From Microbacterium sp. ProA8 (GTDB taxonomy: Bacteria; Actinomycetota; Actinomycetes; Actinomycetales; Microbacteriaceae): a DNA stretch of 64,000 bases. The number at the start of each line of letters is the position of its first letter. Position 1 is the first letter of the stretch. Positions 1 to 9,697 of this stretch are shown in pieces. The notes beneath the pieces were generated by a model, which worked only from the letters and a program-made list of their open reading frames with translations, was not told the DNA's origin and did no database searches. Where the stretch lies: contig NZ_CP157000.1 of assembly GCF_039905635.1 (NCBI RefSeq), positions 3,162,001 through 3,226,000 on the forward strand, written 5' to 3'. The translations under genes and the position numbers were made by a program.

Positions 1-954
<954 letters not shown>

Positions 955-1072
955 CGAAGCTCCTAGGCGGTGCGGATCAGGTCAGCAGTGGTGCCGCGAT
1001 CCCGGCCGCCCGGAATCCCGTGCGCCGGTGGGCGCACGGGTCGTGGTGCTGTGCCGGCACCCGGCCGGCCCG

Positions 1073-1633
1073 TCAGTCCTGAGCGAGGATCGAGTAGAGC
1101 TTACGCCGCGCCTCGTCCAGCACTTCGACCGCCTGCGCCACCTGTTCGGGCGTGCCCCCGCGTCCGACCTGAGCGGCCGCCTGTGCGAGCTTGGCGCCCG
1201 CCTTGGGCAGGGCGCTGGTGCGCCCCGTGTCGCGGGAGCCGAAGGACTCCCACGGCGCGGACTGTCCGTCGGCGGCCGCAGCCTCGGCGCGTCCCGCCTC
1301 GGTGAGCGAGTACGTCTTCTTGCCGTTCGCCTCCTCCGCGGCCACGAGGCCTTCGTCGGCGAGGAGCTGCAGGGTCGGGTACACCGATCCCGGGCTGGGC
1401 TTCCAGGCGCCGTCGCTGCGCGCCTCGATCTCCTGGATGATCTGGTAGCCGTGCATGGGCTTCTCGGCGAGGATCGCGAGCACCGCGGCCCGCACGTCGC
1501 CGCGCCCGACGCGCGGCGAGAAACCGCGCTCGAAGGCATCCTTCAACTGGTCCATGGCATCCCACAGACTGCCGGGCAGACCGGATCCCTGACCACTGGG
1601 ACGGGAACCGAATCCGGGGAACGAACCGCTCAT
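1073..1633 (-). CDS. PadR family transcriptional regulator
   Basis: Winged-helix repressor of the PadR family, which usually controls stress or efflux genes in response to small molecules. The 186-residue protein has a Gly/Ser-rich N-terminal tail (1-30), a winged helix at about 45-115 with the family motif HGYQIIQEIE (61-70) and SVYPTLQLL, and a C-terminal helical dimerisation region. RBS GGAGG precedes ATG 1633. A perfect ATATAT-centred palindrome about 45 bp upstream is typical of PadR operators, so autoregulation is likely. The target gene is not obvious here; the nearest candidates are itself and the downstream UbiB-like gene. Confidence 0.9.
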   Translation of the reverse strand: MSGSFPGFGSRPSGQGSGLPGSLWDAMDQLKDAFERGFSPRVGRGDVRAAVLAILAEKPMHGYQIIQEIEARSDGAWKPSPGSVYPTLQLLADEGLVAAEEANGKKTYSLTEAGRAEAAAADGQSAPWESFGSRDTGRTSALPKAGAKLAQAAAQVGRGGTPEQVAQAVEVLDEARRKLYSILAQD

Positions 1634-1677
1634 GACGACCTCCTGAACGAGTGTGTGCCGATATGCCGACGATACCT

Positions 1678-1691
1678 AGCGATATATCGCT
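1678..1691. promoter_or_regulatory. Probable PadR operator, 14-bp perfect palindrome
   Basis: AGCGATATATCGCT is a perfect palindrome in the promoter region of the padR-like gene. It is AT-rich against a roughly 70% GC background, and GATA/TATC half-sites also occur just beside it at about 1660 and 1671. PadR proteins commonly bind such sites; the assignment here is inference. Confidence 0.6.
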
Positions 1692-1765
1692 CGACAAGGG
1701 ATCGGGCTGGGTGTTCCCTGTGCAGATCGCGATGACGGATGCCTCAGCGGGGACGGCGCCGAGCG

Positions 1766-2260
1766 TCACCACCCCATGGAGCCGGGTTCCCCCTTGAACG
1801 GCCCGACGATCTCCGGGGTGATCCACCCGCCGTAGAACCGGCCGGGCTGCGGCAGCACCTCGACGCCGTCGATCGCGCACATGTCCATCTCGCGGGGGTA
1901 GACGGCCACCCGGCCCTCGAGGGACGCGAACCCCTCGGCGGGGCTCGGATACGTCCACGCCGCGCGCGGCCGCAGCTGACCCCCGCCGCGCACGTCGAAG
2001 TACCGGGCGCCGCCCTTGAACTCGCAGTGCGACGATCCCTCGCCCGGCGTCAGTGCGCCGGCGGCGAACGCGGAGATCGGCAGGTAGTAGACCGGCGGAT
2101 GACTCGTCTCGAGCACGCGGACGACATCGTCCGTATCGACGATCACCTCACCGCCGAGGCGGATCACGGCACGTCGGGCGACGTGTTCGACGCGCGGCGG
2201 ACGCGGGTAGTCCCAGACGGACTCCTGGCCAGGGCCGACCGGCGATGGCTCGGGCCTCAT
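1766..2260 (-). CDS. DUF427 domain-containing protein
   Basis: 164-residue protein of the DUF427 family, function unknown. The family hallmark VLETSHPPVYYLP is clear, followed by FKGGARYFDV and a C-terminal region rich in Tyr and Pro (YPREMDM, FYGGWITPE). I chose ATG 2260 because AGGAGG lies 6-7 nt upstream on the coding strand; an upstream in-frame extension to 2323 lacks such a site. It is divergent from the flavodoxin-like gene at 2402 with a 140-bp shared intergenic region. Confidence 0.85.
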   Translation of the reverse strand: MRPEPSPVGPGQESVWDYPRPPRVEHVARRAVIRLGGEVIVDTDDVVRVLETSHPPVYYLPISAFAAGALTPGEGSSHCEFKGGARYFDVRGGGQLRPRAAWTYPSPAEGFASLEGRVAVYPREMDMCAIDGVEVLPQPGRFYGGWITPEIVGPFKGEPGSMGW

Positions 2261-2401
2261 GTGCCACCTCCTGAGGGAGCAGCGGTTGGAGGGCAAGGCT
2301 ACCCCGGCGCGACCGCCACTCACCTGTGGGTGACCCTGTCAAGGCCTCGCCGAGGACGCCGCGGGTTCCGTAGCGTGCCCCACGACGCGAAAGGAATCGA
2401 C

Positions 2402-3010
2402 ATGCTCCGCGCACTCGCACTGAACTGCACCCTCAAGACCTCGCCGGATGCCTCGAGCGGCGAACTGCTCGCCCAGCAGGTCCTCGACGCCCTCGCCGAC
2501 CACGACGTCGCCGGCGAGCAGATCCGGGTGGTCGACTTCGACGTGCGGCCGGGGGTGGAAGCCGACATGGGCGACGGAGACCAGTGGCCGGGGATCCGCG
2601 AGAAGGTGCTGGCCAGCGACATCCTGGTGTTCGCCACGCCCACCTGGATGGGACACCTGTCCAGCGTCGCCCAGCGCGTGCTCGAGCGCCTCGACGCCGA
2701 GCTGTCCGAGACGGATGACGAGGGGCGCGCGATCCTCGCGGGCAAGGTCGCGGTGACGGTCGTCGTCGGCAACGAGGACGGCGCGCACGCCATCACGGCC
2801 GACCTCTACCAGGCTCTCGGCGACGTCGGCTTCACGATCCCCTCGCAGGGCGGGGTCTACTGGAACGGCGAGGCGATGCAGACCACCGACTACAAGGACC
2901 TGCCCGAGACTCCGGAGAAGGTCGCGTCGACGACGAAGACCCTCGCCCGCAACGCCGCCCATCTCGCGGGGCTCCTGAAGGAGCGCCCGTACCCCGCGCC
3001 GCCGCAGTGA
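2402..3010 (+). CDS. Flavodoxin-fold NAD(P)H-dependent FMN reductase
   Basis: 202-residue flavodoxin-like protein. The N-terminal strand ALALNCTLK followed by a Ser-rich loop fits an FMN phosphate-binding site, and ATPTWMGHLSSVAQRVLERLD near residue 80 is the region that binds the isoalloxazine ring in NADPH-dependent FMN reductases. VGNEDGAHA (about 118) is a third flavin loop. AAGGA lies before ATG 2402. Cytosolic; likely reduces FMN, quinones or other small acceptors. It converges on the FAD oxidoreductase at 3042 with only 31 bp between. Confidence 0.85.
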   Translation: MLRALALNCTLKTSPDASSGELLAQQVLDALADHDVAGEQIRVVDFDVRPGVEADMGDGDQWPGIREKVLASDILVFATPTWMGHLSSVAQRVLERLDAELSETDDEGRAILAGKVAVTVVVGNEDGAHAITADLYQALGDVGFTIPSQGGVYWNGEAMQTTDYKDLPETPEKVASTTKTLARNAAHLAGLLKERPYPAPPQ

Positions 3011-3041
3011 TCGCGGGCGCCGCCGCCCGGGGTCGGCGCGT

Positions 3042-4460
3042 TCAGCGCCCGAACTCCTCGAGCCAGCGCAGCCACACCTCGCTGATCGTCGGATACGACG
3101 GCACCGCATGCCACAGGCGCTCGATGGGCACCTCGCCCACGACGGCGATCGTCGCCGCGTGGAGCATCTCGCCGACGTCCTGGCCGACGAAGGTCGCCCC
3201 GACGAGGACGCGCCGCTCCTCATCGACGATCGCGCGGGCCCGCCCGCGGTAGTCGTCGGCCAGTTCGCTCGAACCCGCGAGCCACGAGAGGTCATAGTCG
3301 ATGACGCGGATGTCGAGCCCTGCGGCGCGTGCGGACTTCTCGGTATGCCCGACCGACGCCACTTCGGGATCGGTGAAGATCACCTGCGGCACCGCGGAGT
3401 GATCTGCCGTCGCGACGTGGGCGCCCCAGGGAGCATCGTCGACCTCCGCCGCCTGCGCACGCGCGGCGATGACATCGCCGGCGGCACGCCCCTGGTACTT
3501 GCCCTGGTGCGTGAGCAGGGCGCGGTGGTTGACGTCGCCCACCGCGTAGAGCCAGTCCACGCCGCGCACGCGCAGGGTGTCGTCGACGTCGAGCCACGAA
3601 CCGGGCTCGAGCCCGGCGGTCTCGAGACCGATGTCGGCGGTGCGGGGCACACGACCTGTGGCGACCAGCACCTCGGCCGCGCGCACCTCCGAGCCGTCCG
3701 ACAGCGACAGCACGACATCGCCGTCACCGTCGCGCGACGCGCGCTCGACCTCGACGCCGGTGCGGACGACGGCTCCGGCATCCGTCAGCGCCTTCGCGAC
3801 CGCCTCACCCGCGAAGGGCTCGACGCCGCCCAGCAGGCCGGACCGCGCGATGACCGTCACAGTGGCGCCGAACGAGGTGAAGAGCGTCGCCATCTCGCTG
3901 CCGACGACACCGCCGCCCAGCACCACGAGGGATGCCGGCACGTCTTGCACGCCGGTGGCCTCGCGACTCGTCCACGGCTGCACGTCGCGCAGGCCGGGGA
4001 TGTCGGGGAGCAGTGCCGCCGAACCGGTGGACACGGCGACCGCGTGGCGGGCGACCAGCACCGTCTCGACGCCGTCCGCGTCGGTCACGGTGACCTCGCG
4101 CTCCCCGGTGAGCCGCCCGTGCCCGCGGACGAGATCGATGCCCGCCCCGTGCAGCCAGTCGACCTGGGAGGTGTCGTCCCAGTGATGCACGAGCTCATCG
4201 CGGCGGTGCAGGGTCGCCGCCACGTCGATCGTGCCGGTCACGGCCTGCGCGGCTCCGCCGACCGCCCGCGCGGCCCGCAGCGCCGCACCTGGACGCAGCA
4301 GCGCCTTCGAGGGGATGCACGCCCAGTACGAGCACTCGCCGCCCACGAGCTCGCTCTCGACGACGACGACCGACAGCCCGCCCTGCGTCGCCCGGTCGGC
4401 GACGTTCTCGCCGACGGGGCCGGCACCGATCACGATGAGGTCGTACTCGCGCGAAGTCAT
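3042..4460 (-). CDS. Pyridine nucleotide-disulfide oxidoreductase family FAD enzyme
   Basis: 472-residue flavoprotein related to dihydrolipoamide dehydrogenase and mercuric reductase. Visible are the FAD-binding GAGPVG (12-17), the redox pair in ECSYWACIPSK (Cys43 and Cys48), the NAD(P)-binding GGGVVGSEMA near 180, the second FAD motif YAVGDVN near 310, and the C-terminal dimer domain. The C-terminal His of lipoamide dehydrogenases (HPT) is Tyr here (PSYPTISE), and there is no C-terminal Cys pair as in MerA. The substrate is therefore open; quinones or small disulfides are possible. Start ATG 4460 sits 7 nt after TACGTT, consistent with a leaderless transcript. Confidence 0.88.
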   Translation of the reverse strand: MTSREYDLIVIGAGPVGENVADRATQGGLSVVVVESELVGGECSYWACIPSKALLRPGAALRAARAVGGAAQAVTGTIDVAATLHRRDELVHHWDDTSQVDWLHGAGIDLVRGHGRLTGEREVTVTDADGVETVLVARHAVAVSTGSAALLPDIPGLRDVQPWTSREATGVQDVPASLVVLGGGVVGSEMATLFTSFGATVTVIARSGLLGGVEPFAGEAVAKALTDAGAVVRTGVEVERASRDGDGDVVLSLSDGSEVRAAEVLVATGRVPRTADIGLETAGLEPGSWLDVDDTLRVRGVDWLYAVGDVNHRALLTHQGKYQGRAAGDVIAARAQAAEVDDAPWGAHVATADHSAVPQVIFTDPEVASVGHTEKSARAAGLDIRVIDYDLSWLAGSSELADDYRGRARAIVDEERRVLVGATFVGQDVGEMLHAATIAVVGEVPIERLWHAVPSYPTISEVWLRWLEEFGR

Positions 4461-4467
4461 GCGCCCC

Positions 4468-4473
4468 AACGTA
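4468..4473 (-). promoter_or_regulatory. -10 box TACGTT, probable leaderless start for the FAD oxidoreductase
   Basis: TACGTT is followed by 7 nt and the ATG at 4460. That places the transcription start at or next to the start codon. Confidence 0.45.
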
Positions 4474-4612
4474 GCCGCGTCCCGCGACACAGGCGAGACG
4501 GATGCCGCCGCGCGGCGTGGCCGGCGAGCATAGCGCAGATCACGGCATCCGTCGCGTCCGCCATGATGTCGCCGGCCTGTGGTTATGTGGGAACCCCGGC
4601 CGAAAGGGCAGC

Positions 4613-5437
4613 ATGGCGATCGAATTCCGCGGGGTCTCGAAGCGGTACCCGGATGGCACCGTCGCCGTCAACGACTTCAGCGTGCTCATCCCCGCGCACA
4701 AGACCACGGTGCTCGTCGGCTCGTCGGGCAGTGGCAAGACGACGCTGCTGCGGATGATCAACCGGCTCGTCGAGCCGAGTGCGGGCGTCATCACCATCGA
4801 CGACGAGCCCATCTCGGGTCGCGATCCGGTCGCCCTGCGCCGAGGCATCGGCTACGTCCTGCAGAACGCCGGCCTCCTCCCCCACTTCTCGGTCGTCGAC
4901 AACATCGCGACGGTTCCCGTGCTCAGCGGCGTCCCCCGTGCGAAGGCGCGCGAGCGCGCTCTCGAGCTGATGGATGTCGTCGGCCTCGAGCGCGGACTGG
5001 CCAAGCGGTATCCGAGCCAGCTGTCGGGCGGGCAGCAGCAGCGCGTGGGAGTCGCACGAGCCCTCGCCGTCGACCCCAACATCCTGTTGATGGACGAGCC
5101 GTTCGGCGCCGTCGACCCGATCGTCCGCAGAGAGCTGCAGACCGAGACCCTGCGCCTGCAGGGCGAGCTCGACAAGACCATCGTCTTCGTGACCCACGAC
5201 ATCGACGAGGCGTTCCTGCTCGGCGACCAGGTCGTGATCCTCGAGAAGGGCGCGCGCATCGCGCAGATCGGCACCCCGAGCGAGATCATCGAGAACCCGG
5301 CGAGCGACTTCGTCGCCGACTTCATCGGCGTCGAGCGGGGCGCGCGTGCCCTGCGGGCCAAGCAGACGGCGCACGGCACGGTGCTCGTCGACACCGCGGG
5401 GCGCACGCAGGGCGTGCTCGTGGAGGACGAGCCGTGA
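4613..5437 (+). CDS. opuCA: Osmoprotectant (glycine betaine/choline-type) ABC transporter ATP-binding protein
   Basis: 274-residue ATPase of the ProV/OpuCA subgroup that energises import of compatible solutes. Walker A GSSGSGKT (36-43), signature LSGGQQQR (about 137), Walker B ILLMDEP (about 157) and the H-loop THD are intact. Unlike OpuA/ProV it has no C-terminal CBS pair, only a short tail after residue 245. ATG 4613 follows AAAGG. The stop overlaps the next permease start (GTGA), so the four genes to 7767 form one operon. The symbol is by family resemblance; the ligand cannot be read from sequence. Confidence 0.9.
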   Translation: MAIEFRGVSKRYPDGTVAVNDFSVLIPAHKTTVLVGSSGSGKTTLLRMINRLVEPSAGVITIDDEPISGRDPVALRRGIGYVLQNAGLLPHFSVVDNIATVPVLSGVPRAKARERALELMDVVGLERGLAKRYPSQLSGGQQQRVGVARALAVDPNILLMDEPFGAVDPIVRRELQTETLRLQGELDKTIVFVTHDIDEAFLLGDQVVILEKGARIAQIGTPSEIIENPASDFVADFIGVERGARALRAKQTAHGTVLVDTAGRTQGVLVEDEP

Positions 5438-6105
5438 ACTGGGTGCTCGACAACCTCGATCTGATCGGGGCACTGACCGTCGACCACCTGCGCCAGAGCG
5501 CGGTCGCGATCCTCGCCGGATTCGTGCTGTCCATCCCACTGGGGTGGCTGGCGTTCCGGTACACCAGACTGCGAGGCACCGTGCTGACGGTGATCGGGCT
5601 CCTCTATACGATTCCGTCGTTCGCACTGTTCGCACTGCTGACGCTGTTCGGCGTGCCGTACCTGTCCGAGCTGAACCTCATCATCGCGCTCACGATCTAC
5701 GCCGTCGCCATCATGACCCGTTCGGTGACCGAGGGGCTCGCCTCCGTCGACCCGGTGACGCGCTCCGCCGCGGTGGCGGTCGGCTTCGGCGCATGGCGAC
5801 GGTTCTGGACGGTCGACTTCCCACTCTCGGGCCCGGTCGTGCTCGCGGGCCTGCGGGTGACCGCGATGTCGACCATCTCGCTCGCGACCGTCGGCGCCCT
5901 GATCGGCGTGGAGAATCTGGGCTATCTCTTCACCAACGGGTCGCAGCGTCGCATCATCGCCGAAGTCCTCGCCGGCGTCGTCGCAGTCGTGGTCATCGCC
6001 GTGGTCATCGACGGGCTGCTCATCCTGGCGGGGCGCGCGCTCATGCCTTGGACGCGGCGCATCTCGCCGCCCAAGCAGGCCCGCCTCCGGGTGGTGACGG
6101 CATGA
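5434..6105 (+). CDS. Osmoprotectant ABC transporter permease (OpuCB-like)
   Basis: 223-residue inner-membrane permease with about five hydrophobic segments and the EAA-type loop near AVAVGFGAWRRFWTVDFPL. It starts at GTG 5434 with GGAGG upstream, overlapping the ATPase stop by 4 nt, and its own stop overlaps the next gene start (ATGA). Together with the second permease it would form the heterodimeric membrane channel of a type I importer for betaine-like solutes. Confidence 0.88.
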   Translation: MNWVLDNLDLIGALTVDHLRQSAVAILAGFVLSIPLGWLAFRYTRLRGTVLTVIGLLYTIPSFALFALLTLFGVPYLSELNLIIALTIYAVAIMTRSVTEGLASVDPVTRSAAVAVGFGAWRRFWTVDFPLSGPVVLAGLRVTAMSTISLATVGALIGVENLGYLFTNGSQRRIIAEVLAGVVAVVVIAVVIDGLLILAGRALMPWTRRISPPKQARLRVVTA

Positions 6106-6827
6106 ACCTGCTGGCCGAGGCGCTCGCCTGGATCTTCGCGCCCGCCCGGCTGACCGGCTCGCTGCCGCTGCCGACGGCCATCGCCCAGCACCTCGCCTTC
6201 ACCTTCGGCTCCGTGGCGATCGCCGCGGTGATCGCGATCCCGATCGGATGGCTCATCGGGCACACCGGCCGAGGGCGCGAGCTCGCGGTCTTCCTGTCCG
6301 GCGCCGCCCGCGCCCTCCCGGCCCTCGGACTGGTCGTGCTGCTGAGCCTGCTGCTGGGCGTGGCGTTCAAGACCGAGGCGGCCGTGGCCACCTTCGTGGT
6401 GCTCGCGATCCCCTCGATCCTCGCCGGCGCGTACGCGGGCATCGAGGCGATCGACCGGACCGTGATCGACGCCGGTCGCGCAATGGGAATGACCCAGTGG
6501 CAGATCCTGTTCCGGATCGAGATGCCACTAGGACTCTCGCTCCTCATCGGCGGGCTGCGCTCCGCGACGCTGCAGGTGGTCGCCACCGTCACCATCGGCG
6601 CCTACATCGGCGTGGGCGGGCTCGGCTACTACATCCTGCAGGGCATCGCGCTGCGCGACTTCGCCGAGATCCTCGGCGCGTCGATCGTGGTCGTCGCGCT
6701 GGCCCTGGTGCTCGACGGGCTCTTCGCCCTGCTCGCCCGCGTCGCCGTGCCTCGTACGGACGGCGCCCGTAAACCCTCTCAGGGCGACGTCCCCGCGCTC
6801 GCCCGCGCCCCGCAGTTCTCCCGCTGA
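6102..6827 (+). CDS. Osmoprotectant ABC transporter permease (OpuCD-like)
   Basis: 241-residue permease with five to six membrane helices and the EAA loop DAGRAMGMTQWQILFRIEMP. It is the partner of the preceding permease. The hydrophilic tail after about residue 215 (RVAVPRTDG onward) is longer than usual. Translation is coupled to the upstream gene by the ATGA overlap at 6102. The substrate-binding lipoprotein follows after 25 bp. Confidence 0.88.
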   Translation: MNLLAEALAWIFAPARLTGSLPLPTAIAQHLAFTFGSVAIAAVIAIPIGWLIGHTGRGRELAVFLSGAARALPALGLVVLLSLLLGVAFKTEAAVATFVVLAIPSILAGAYAGIEAIDRTVIDAGRAMGMTQWQILFRIEMPLGLSLLIGGLRSATLQVVATVTIGAYIGVGGLGYYILQGIALRDFAEILGASIVVVALALVLDGLFALLARVAVPRTDGARKPSQGDVPALARAPQFSR

Positions 6828-6852
6828 TCCCACCACACCGGAGGTAACGAAA

Positions 6853-7767
6853 ATGTCCACAGCACGCACGCGCCTGACCGCGGCGCTCGCAGGGACCGCC
6901 ATCGCGGCGCTCGCGCTCGCAGGCTGCGCCTCGAGCGACCCGCTGAACGACGACAGCACCGACACGGGCGACACCGGCGACTCGTCGGCCATCGTCATCG
7001 GCTCGCAGGCCTACTACTCGAACGAGATCATCGCCGAGATCTACGCGCAGGCCCTCGAGGCCGACGGCTTCGAGGTCGAGCGCAACTTCAACATCGGCCA
7101 GCGGGACGCCTACATGCCGGCCCTCGAGGACGGCGAGATCGACCTGTTCCCCGAGTACACCGGCAACCTGCTGCAGTACTTCGAGCCCGACACCACGGCG
7201 ACGACCTCCGAGGACGTCTACGCCGCGCTGCAGGAGGCCCTTCCCGAAGGCCTGACCGTGCTCGACCAGTCCTCGGCGACCGACCAGGACTCGTACAACG
7301 TCACGGCCGCCTTCGCCGAGGAGAACGGACTGACCTCGATCGCCGACCTCGCCGGGATCGATGGGCTGGTGCTCGGGGGCGCGCCCGAACTGGAAGAGCG
7401 CCCGTACGGGCCGACCGGGCTCCAGGAGCTCTACGGCGTGACGGTGTCGTTCCAGGCCACCGCCGACACCACCGTCGACGAACTGGTCGCGGGCAACATC
7501 CAGATCGCGAACGTCTACAGCGCCGACCCGCGGATCGAGACGGAAGACCTCGTGACGCTGGAAGACCCCGAGGGACTCTTCCTCGCGTCGAACGTCGTCC
7601 CGGTCGTCAACGCCGAGATCGCCGACGACATCGCGGACGTCATCAACGCCGTGAGCGCAGCGCTGACCCCCGAGGGTCTCGTCGCACTCAACGTCGAATC
7701 CACGGAGGAGCAGCGCTCGCCCGAGGACATCGCGGCGGACTGGCTCGCCGACAACGGCCTCAACTGA
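6853..7767 (+). CDS. Osmoprotectant ABC transporter substrate-binding lipoprotein
   Basis: 304-residue lipoprotein with a signal peptide and lipobox LALAGC (Cys25), then an acidic Asp/Ser/Thr linker to about residue 48. The binding domain follows the OpuCC/YehZ plan: IVIGSQAYYSNEIIAEIYAQ opens lobe 1, and DLFPEYTGNLLQYF near 96-110 contributes ligand-binding aromatics. GGAGGTAACGAAA precedes the ATG. Last gene of the operon, followed by a strong hairpin. Confidence 0.9.
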   Translation: MSTARTRLTAALAGTAIAALALAGCASSDPLNDDSTDTGDTGDSSAIVIGSQAYYSNEIIAEIYAQALEADGFEVERNFNIGQRDAYMPALEDGEIDLFPEYTGNLLQYFEPDTTATTSEDVYAALQEALPEGLTVLDQSSATDQDSYNVTAAFAEENGLTSIADLAGIDGLVLGGAPELEERPYGPTGLQELYGVTVSFQATADTTVDELVAGNIQIANVYSADPRIETEDLVTLEDPEGLFLASNVVPVVNAEIADDIADVINAVSAALTPEGLVALNVESTEEQRSPEDIAADWLADNGLN

Positions 7768-7785
7768 CCGGACGCCCGACAGCTC

Positions 7786-7825
7786 GGCGCCCCTCGTGGA
7801 TCCCTCCGGATCCGCGAGGGGCGCC
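7786..7825 (+). terminator. Strong hairpin terminator after the osmoprotectant operon
   Basis: 18-nt arms GGCGCCCCTCGTGGATCC (7786-7803) and its complement (7808-7825), with a single G-T pair and a 4-nt loop, 18 nt after the stop codon. There is only a short T-poor tail, as is common in Actinobacteria. Confidence 0.85.
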
Positions 7826-7909
7826 GTGCTTTCACCCGCGCGTCGGCCGATCCGCCTGGGCGCCGTCGCCGGCGTAGGGCAGACTCGGAAGCCCGAGAAG
7901 AGGAGCCGC

Positions 7910-9349
7910 ATGTCCGATCCCCGCCCCCCGCAGCCATCGGGTGAGCAGTCATCGGGCGAGCAGCCATCCGGCGAGCGGCCGCCGAGTGACGCGGCGCCAA
8001 CGGGTCCCACCGCGGACGGCGCGTCGCCACGCCCGTATACGTCACCCTCCGCGGATGCTCCGCAGTACGCGATGCCCGCCTACGCCGTCCCGCCGCAGCA
8101 GACCACGCCGGCACCCGGCGACGCTCGCTCCGCCCCGTCGCCTGGTGCTCCGCCGCTCGCACATGCGTACGCCACGCCCGCGTATGCCGATCCCGGCGCC
8201 GCTGCTCGACCCGGTACGTACGCGTACCCCACCGCCTACGCTGCGCCTCCCGCCGCTTACGCGGCTGCCGGCGCCGCAGCGGCCGCCGCCGCTCTGCCGC
8301 CCTACGCTCGCGCTGCGTCCGCCCCACCCCCGTCCTATCCGGGCGCGCCCGCCTTCGGCACGGCACCGGTGAATGGATCGCTCCCGCCCGCAGGCACCGA
8401 CACCAGGCCGAAGGGGCTCGCGATCGTCGCGCTGTCCCTCGCGGGCGCAGGTGTGCTCCTGATGCTCGTCGCAGCAGTCCTGGGCTCGGCGGGAGTCGGC
8501 TGGCTGTCTCCGCTGCTGCTGTTCGTCGCCTTCGTGCTCTCACTGATCGCGCTGATCAGCCGCAGGCAGGGCGGCAAGGGCTTCGGAGTCGGCGCGCTGC
8601 TGCTCTCCATCCTCGGCGGGCTCCTCGCCCTCGTCGTCGCCGTCGCCTGGGTCTTCGGCGCGTTCACCGGCGCCTCCAGCGGTGGCGACGACGGCTACGA
8701 CACGTACACCGAGGAGGAGTACTCGCTCCCCGGGATCGCCGCGCCGGGCACGGACGGGCAGCCCGATCCGGGCGCGCAGTTCGCCCCGCCGGTGCAGGCG
8801 ACGGTGACCGAGACGGCGTTCGGACGCGGGTACGACGATGTCTGGTGGTACGCGGTGATCGTCGACAACCCCAACGCGGATTACGTGTTCGACGCGTATG
8901 CGGAGGTCCACGCCTACGCGGAGGACGGGTCGATGCTCGGATCAGCGCCGGCATACACGATGCTGCTCTCCGGCAAGACCGCCCTCGTGGGCTACTTCTT
9001 CGATCTGAGCGACGCCGAGATCGCGCGCATCGACGCCGACCTGCCCGAAGCCTCGCAAGCGACGCTCTCGCCCGGCACGGAGACCGGGTCGTTCGGCGTG
9101 GAGGTCGACACCATCCCGGCCGACGCGGACGGTCCCGTCGCCGTGACCGGAACAGCGAGCGCGCACTTCGCCGAGGATCAGGAGTTCGTCGCCGTCACGG
9201 CGCTGGTGCGGGCGGCCGACGGAACCATCGCCGCGGCCACCAGCACCTACCTGGACGCGGTCCCCGGCGACGGCACGCCCGTGGCCTTCGAGGCCTGGTT
9301 CGAGGACCTTCCCCCTGGTGCGACGGTGGAGGCCCTCGCCCACCGATGA
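7910..9349 (+). CDS. Membrane protein with Pro/Ala/Tyr-rich N-terminus and three TM helices
   Basis: 479 residues, not assigned to a named family with certainty (DUF4190-like arrangement). Residues 1-165 are low complexity: a short repeat of PSGEQ/SSGEQ units, then Pro/Ala/Tyr-rich sequence with a run of alanines near 125. Three hydrophobic helices lie at about 168-190, 194-213 and 222-247. They are followed by an acidic linker and a 220-residue extracytoplasmic domain beginning after DDGYDTYTEEEY, which looks like beta-sandwich repeats. Start ATG 7910 has AGAAGAGGAG upstream. Single gene. Confidence 0.8.
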   Translation: MSDPRPPQPSGEQSSGEQPSGERPPSDAAPTGPTADGASPRPYTSPSADAPQYAMPAYAVPPQQTTPAPGDARSAPSPGAPPLAHAYATPAYADPGAAARPGTYAYPTAYAAPPAAYAAAGAAAAAAALPPYARAASAPPPSYPGAPAFGTAPVNGSLPPAGTDTRPKGLAIVALSLAGAGVLLMLVAAVLGSAGVGWLSPLLLFVAFVLSLIALISRRQGGKGFGVGALLLSILGGLLALVVAVAWVFGAFTGASSGGDDGYDTYTEEEYSLPGIAAPGTDGQPDPGAQFAPPVQATVTETAFGRGYDDVWWYAVIVDNPNADYVFDAYAEVHAYAEDGSMLGSAPAYTMLLSGKTALVGYFFDLSDAEIARIDADLPEASQATLSPGTETGSFGVEVDTIPADADGPVAVTGTASAHFAEDQEFVAVTALVRAADGTIAAATSTYLDAVPGDGTPVAFEAWFEDLPPGATVEALAHR

Positions 9350-9370
9350 CCCTCCCCAGCCATGACGCCG

Positions 9371-9376
9371 TACCCT
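9371..9376 (+). promoter_or_regulatory. -10 box TACCCT, leaderless start
   Basis: TACCCT, 6 nt, then ATG 9383. There is no Shine-Dalgarno sequence. Confidence 0.45.
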
Positions 9377-9382
9377 GTCGTC

Positions 9383-9682
9383 ATGGACATGGGCGAGATC
9401 ATGCTGTGGGGCTTCGGCACGCTGGCCGCCCTGCTGCCCGTGTACTTCCTCTGGTTCGCGTTCGACACCCACCGCAGGCGGAAGCGGGGCGAGGTGCCCG
9501 CGCATTCATCCGGCGGACTGCTCGGCATCGACGAGTTCTTCCATCCGAGCGCCGAGAACGCCCGGGCGGTGTGGGAGGCCGAGCAGATCACCCCCGCCCC
9601 GGCTCCGACGCCCGGAGACGGCCCGGGCGTCATCGACGGCAACCGCATCGTGATCGAGACGGGCCTGCGCAAGAACGGCTAG
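9383..9682 (+). CDS. Small single-pass membrane protein, unknown function
   Basis: 99 residues. One hydrophobic helix near residues 3-23 ([21 protein letters not shown]) is followed by a basic stretch (HRRRKRG), giving an outside-in N-terminus and a cytosolic tail. The tail has a conserved-looking segment [20 protein letters not shown]. No catalytic motif is visible. I chose ATG 9383 because a -10 box lies exactly 6 nt before it. It converges on the DUF3054 gene with 15 bp between. Confidence 0.7.
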   Translation: MDMGEIMLWGFGTLAALLPVYFLWFAFDTHRRRKRGEVPAHSSGGLLGIDEFFHPSAENARAVWEAEQITPAPAPTPGDGPGVIDGNRIVIETGLRKNG

Positions 9683-9697
9683 AGCTGCTGCCCCGAC

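Noticed and set aside
2260..2402. Consensus promoter TTGACA on the minus strand at about 2336
   Set aside because: No -10 box at suitable distance; the nearest TAGCCT is about 35 bp away.
3108..4757. 549-codon plus-strand frame opposite the FAD oxidoreductase
   Set aside because: Shadow frame; the minus strand has intact FAD, NAD and disulfide motifs.
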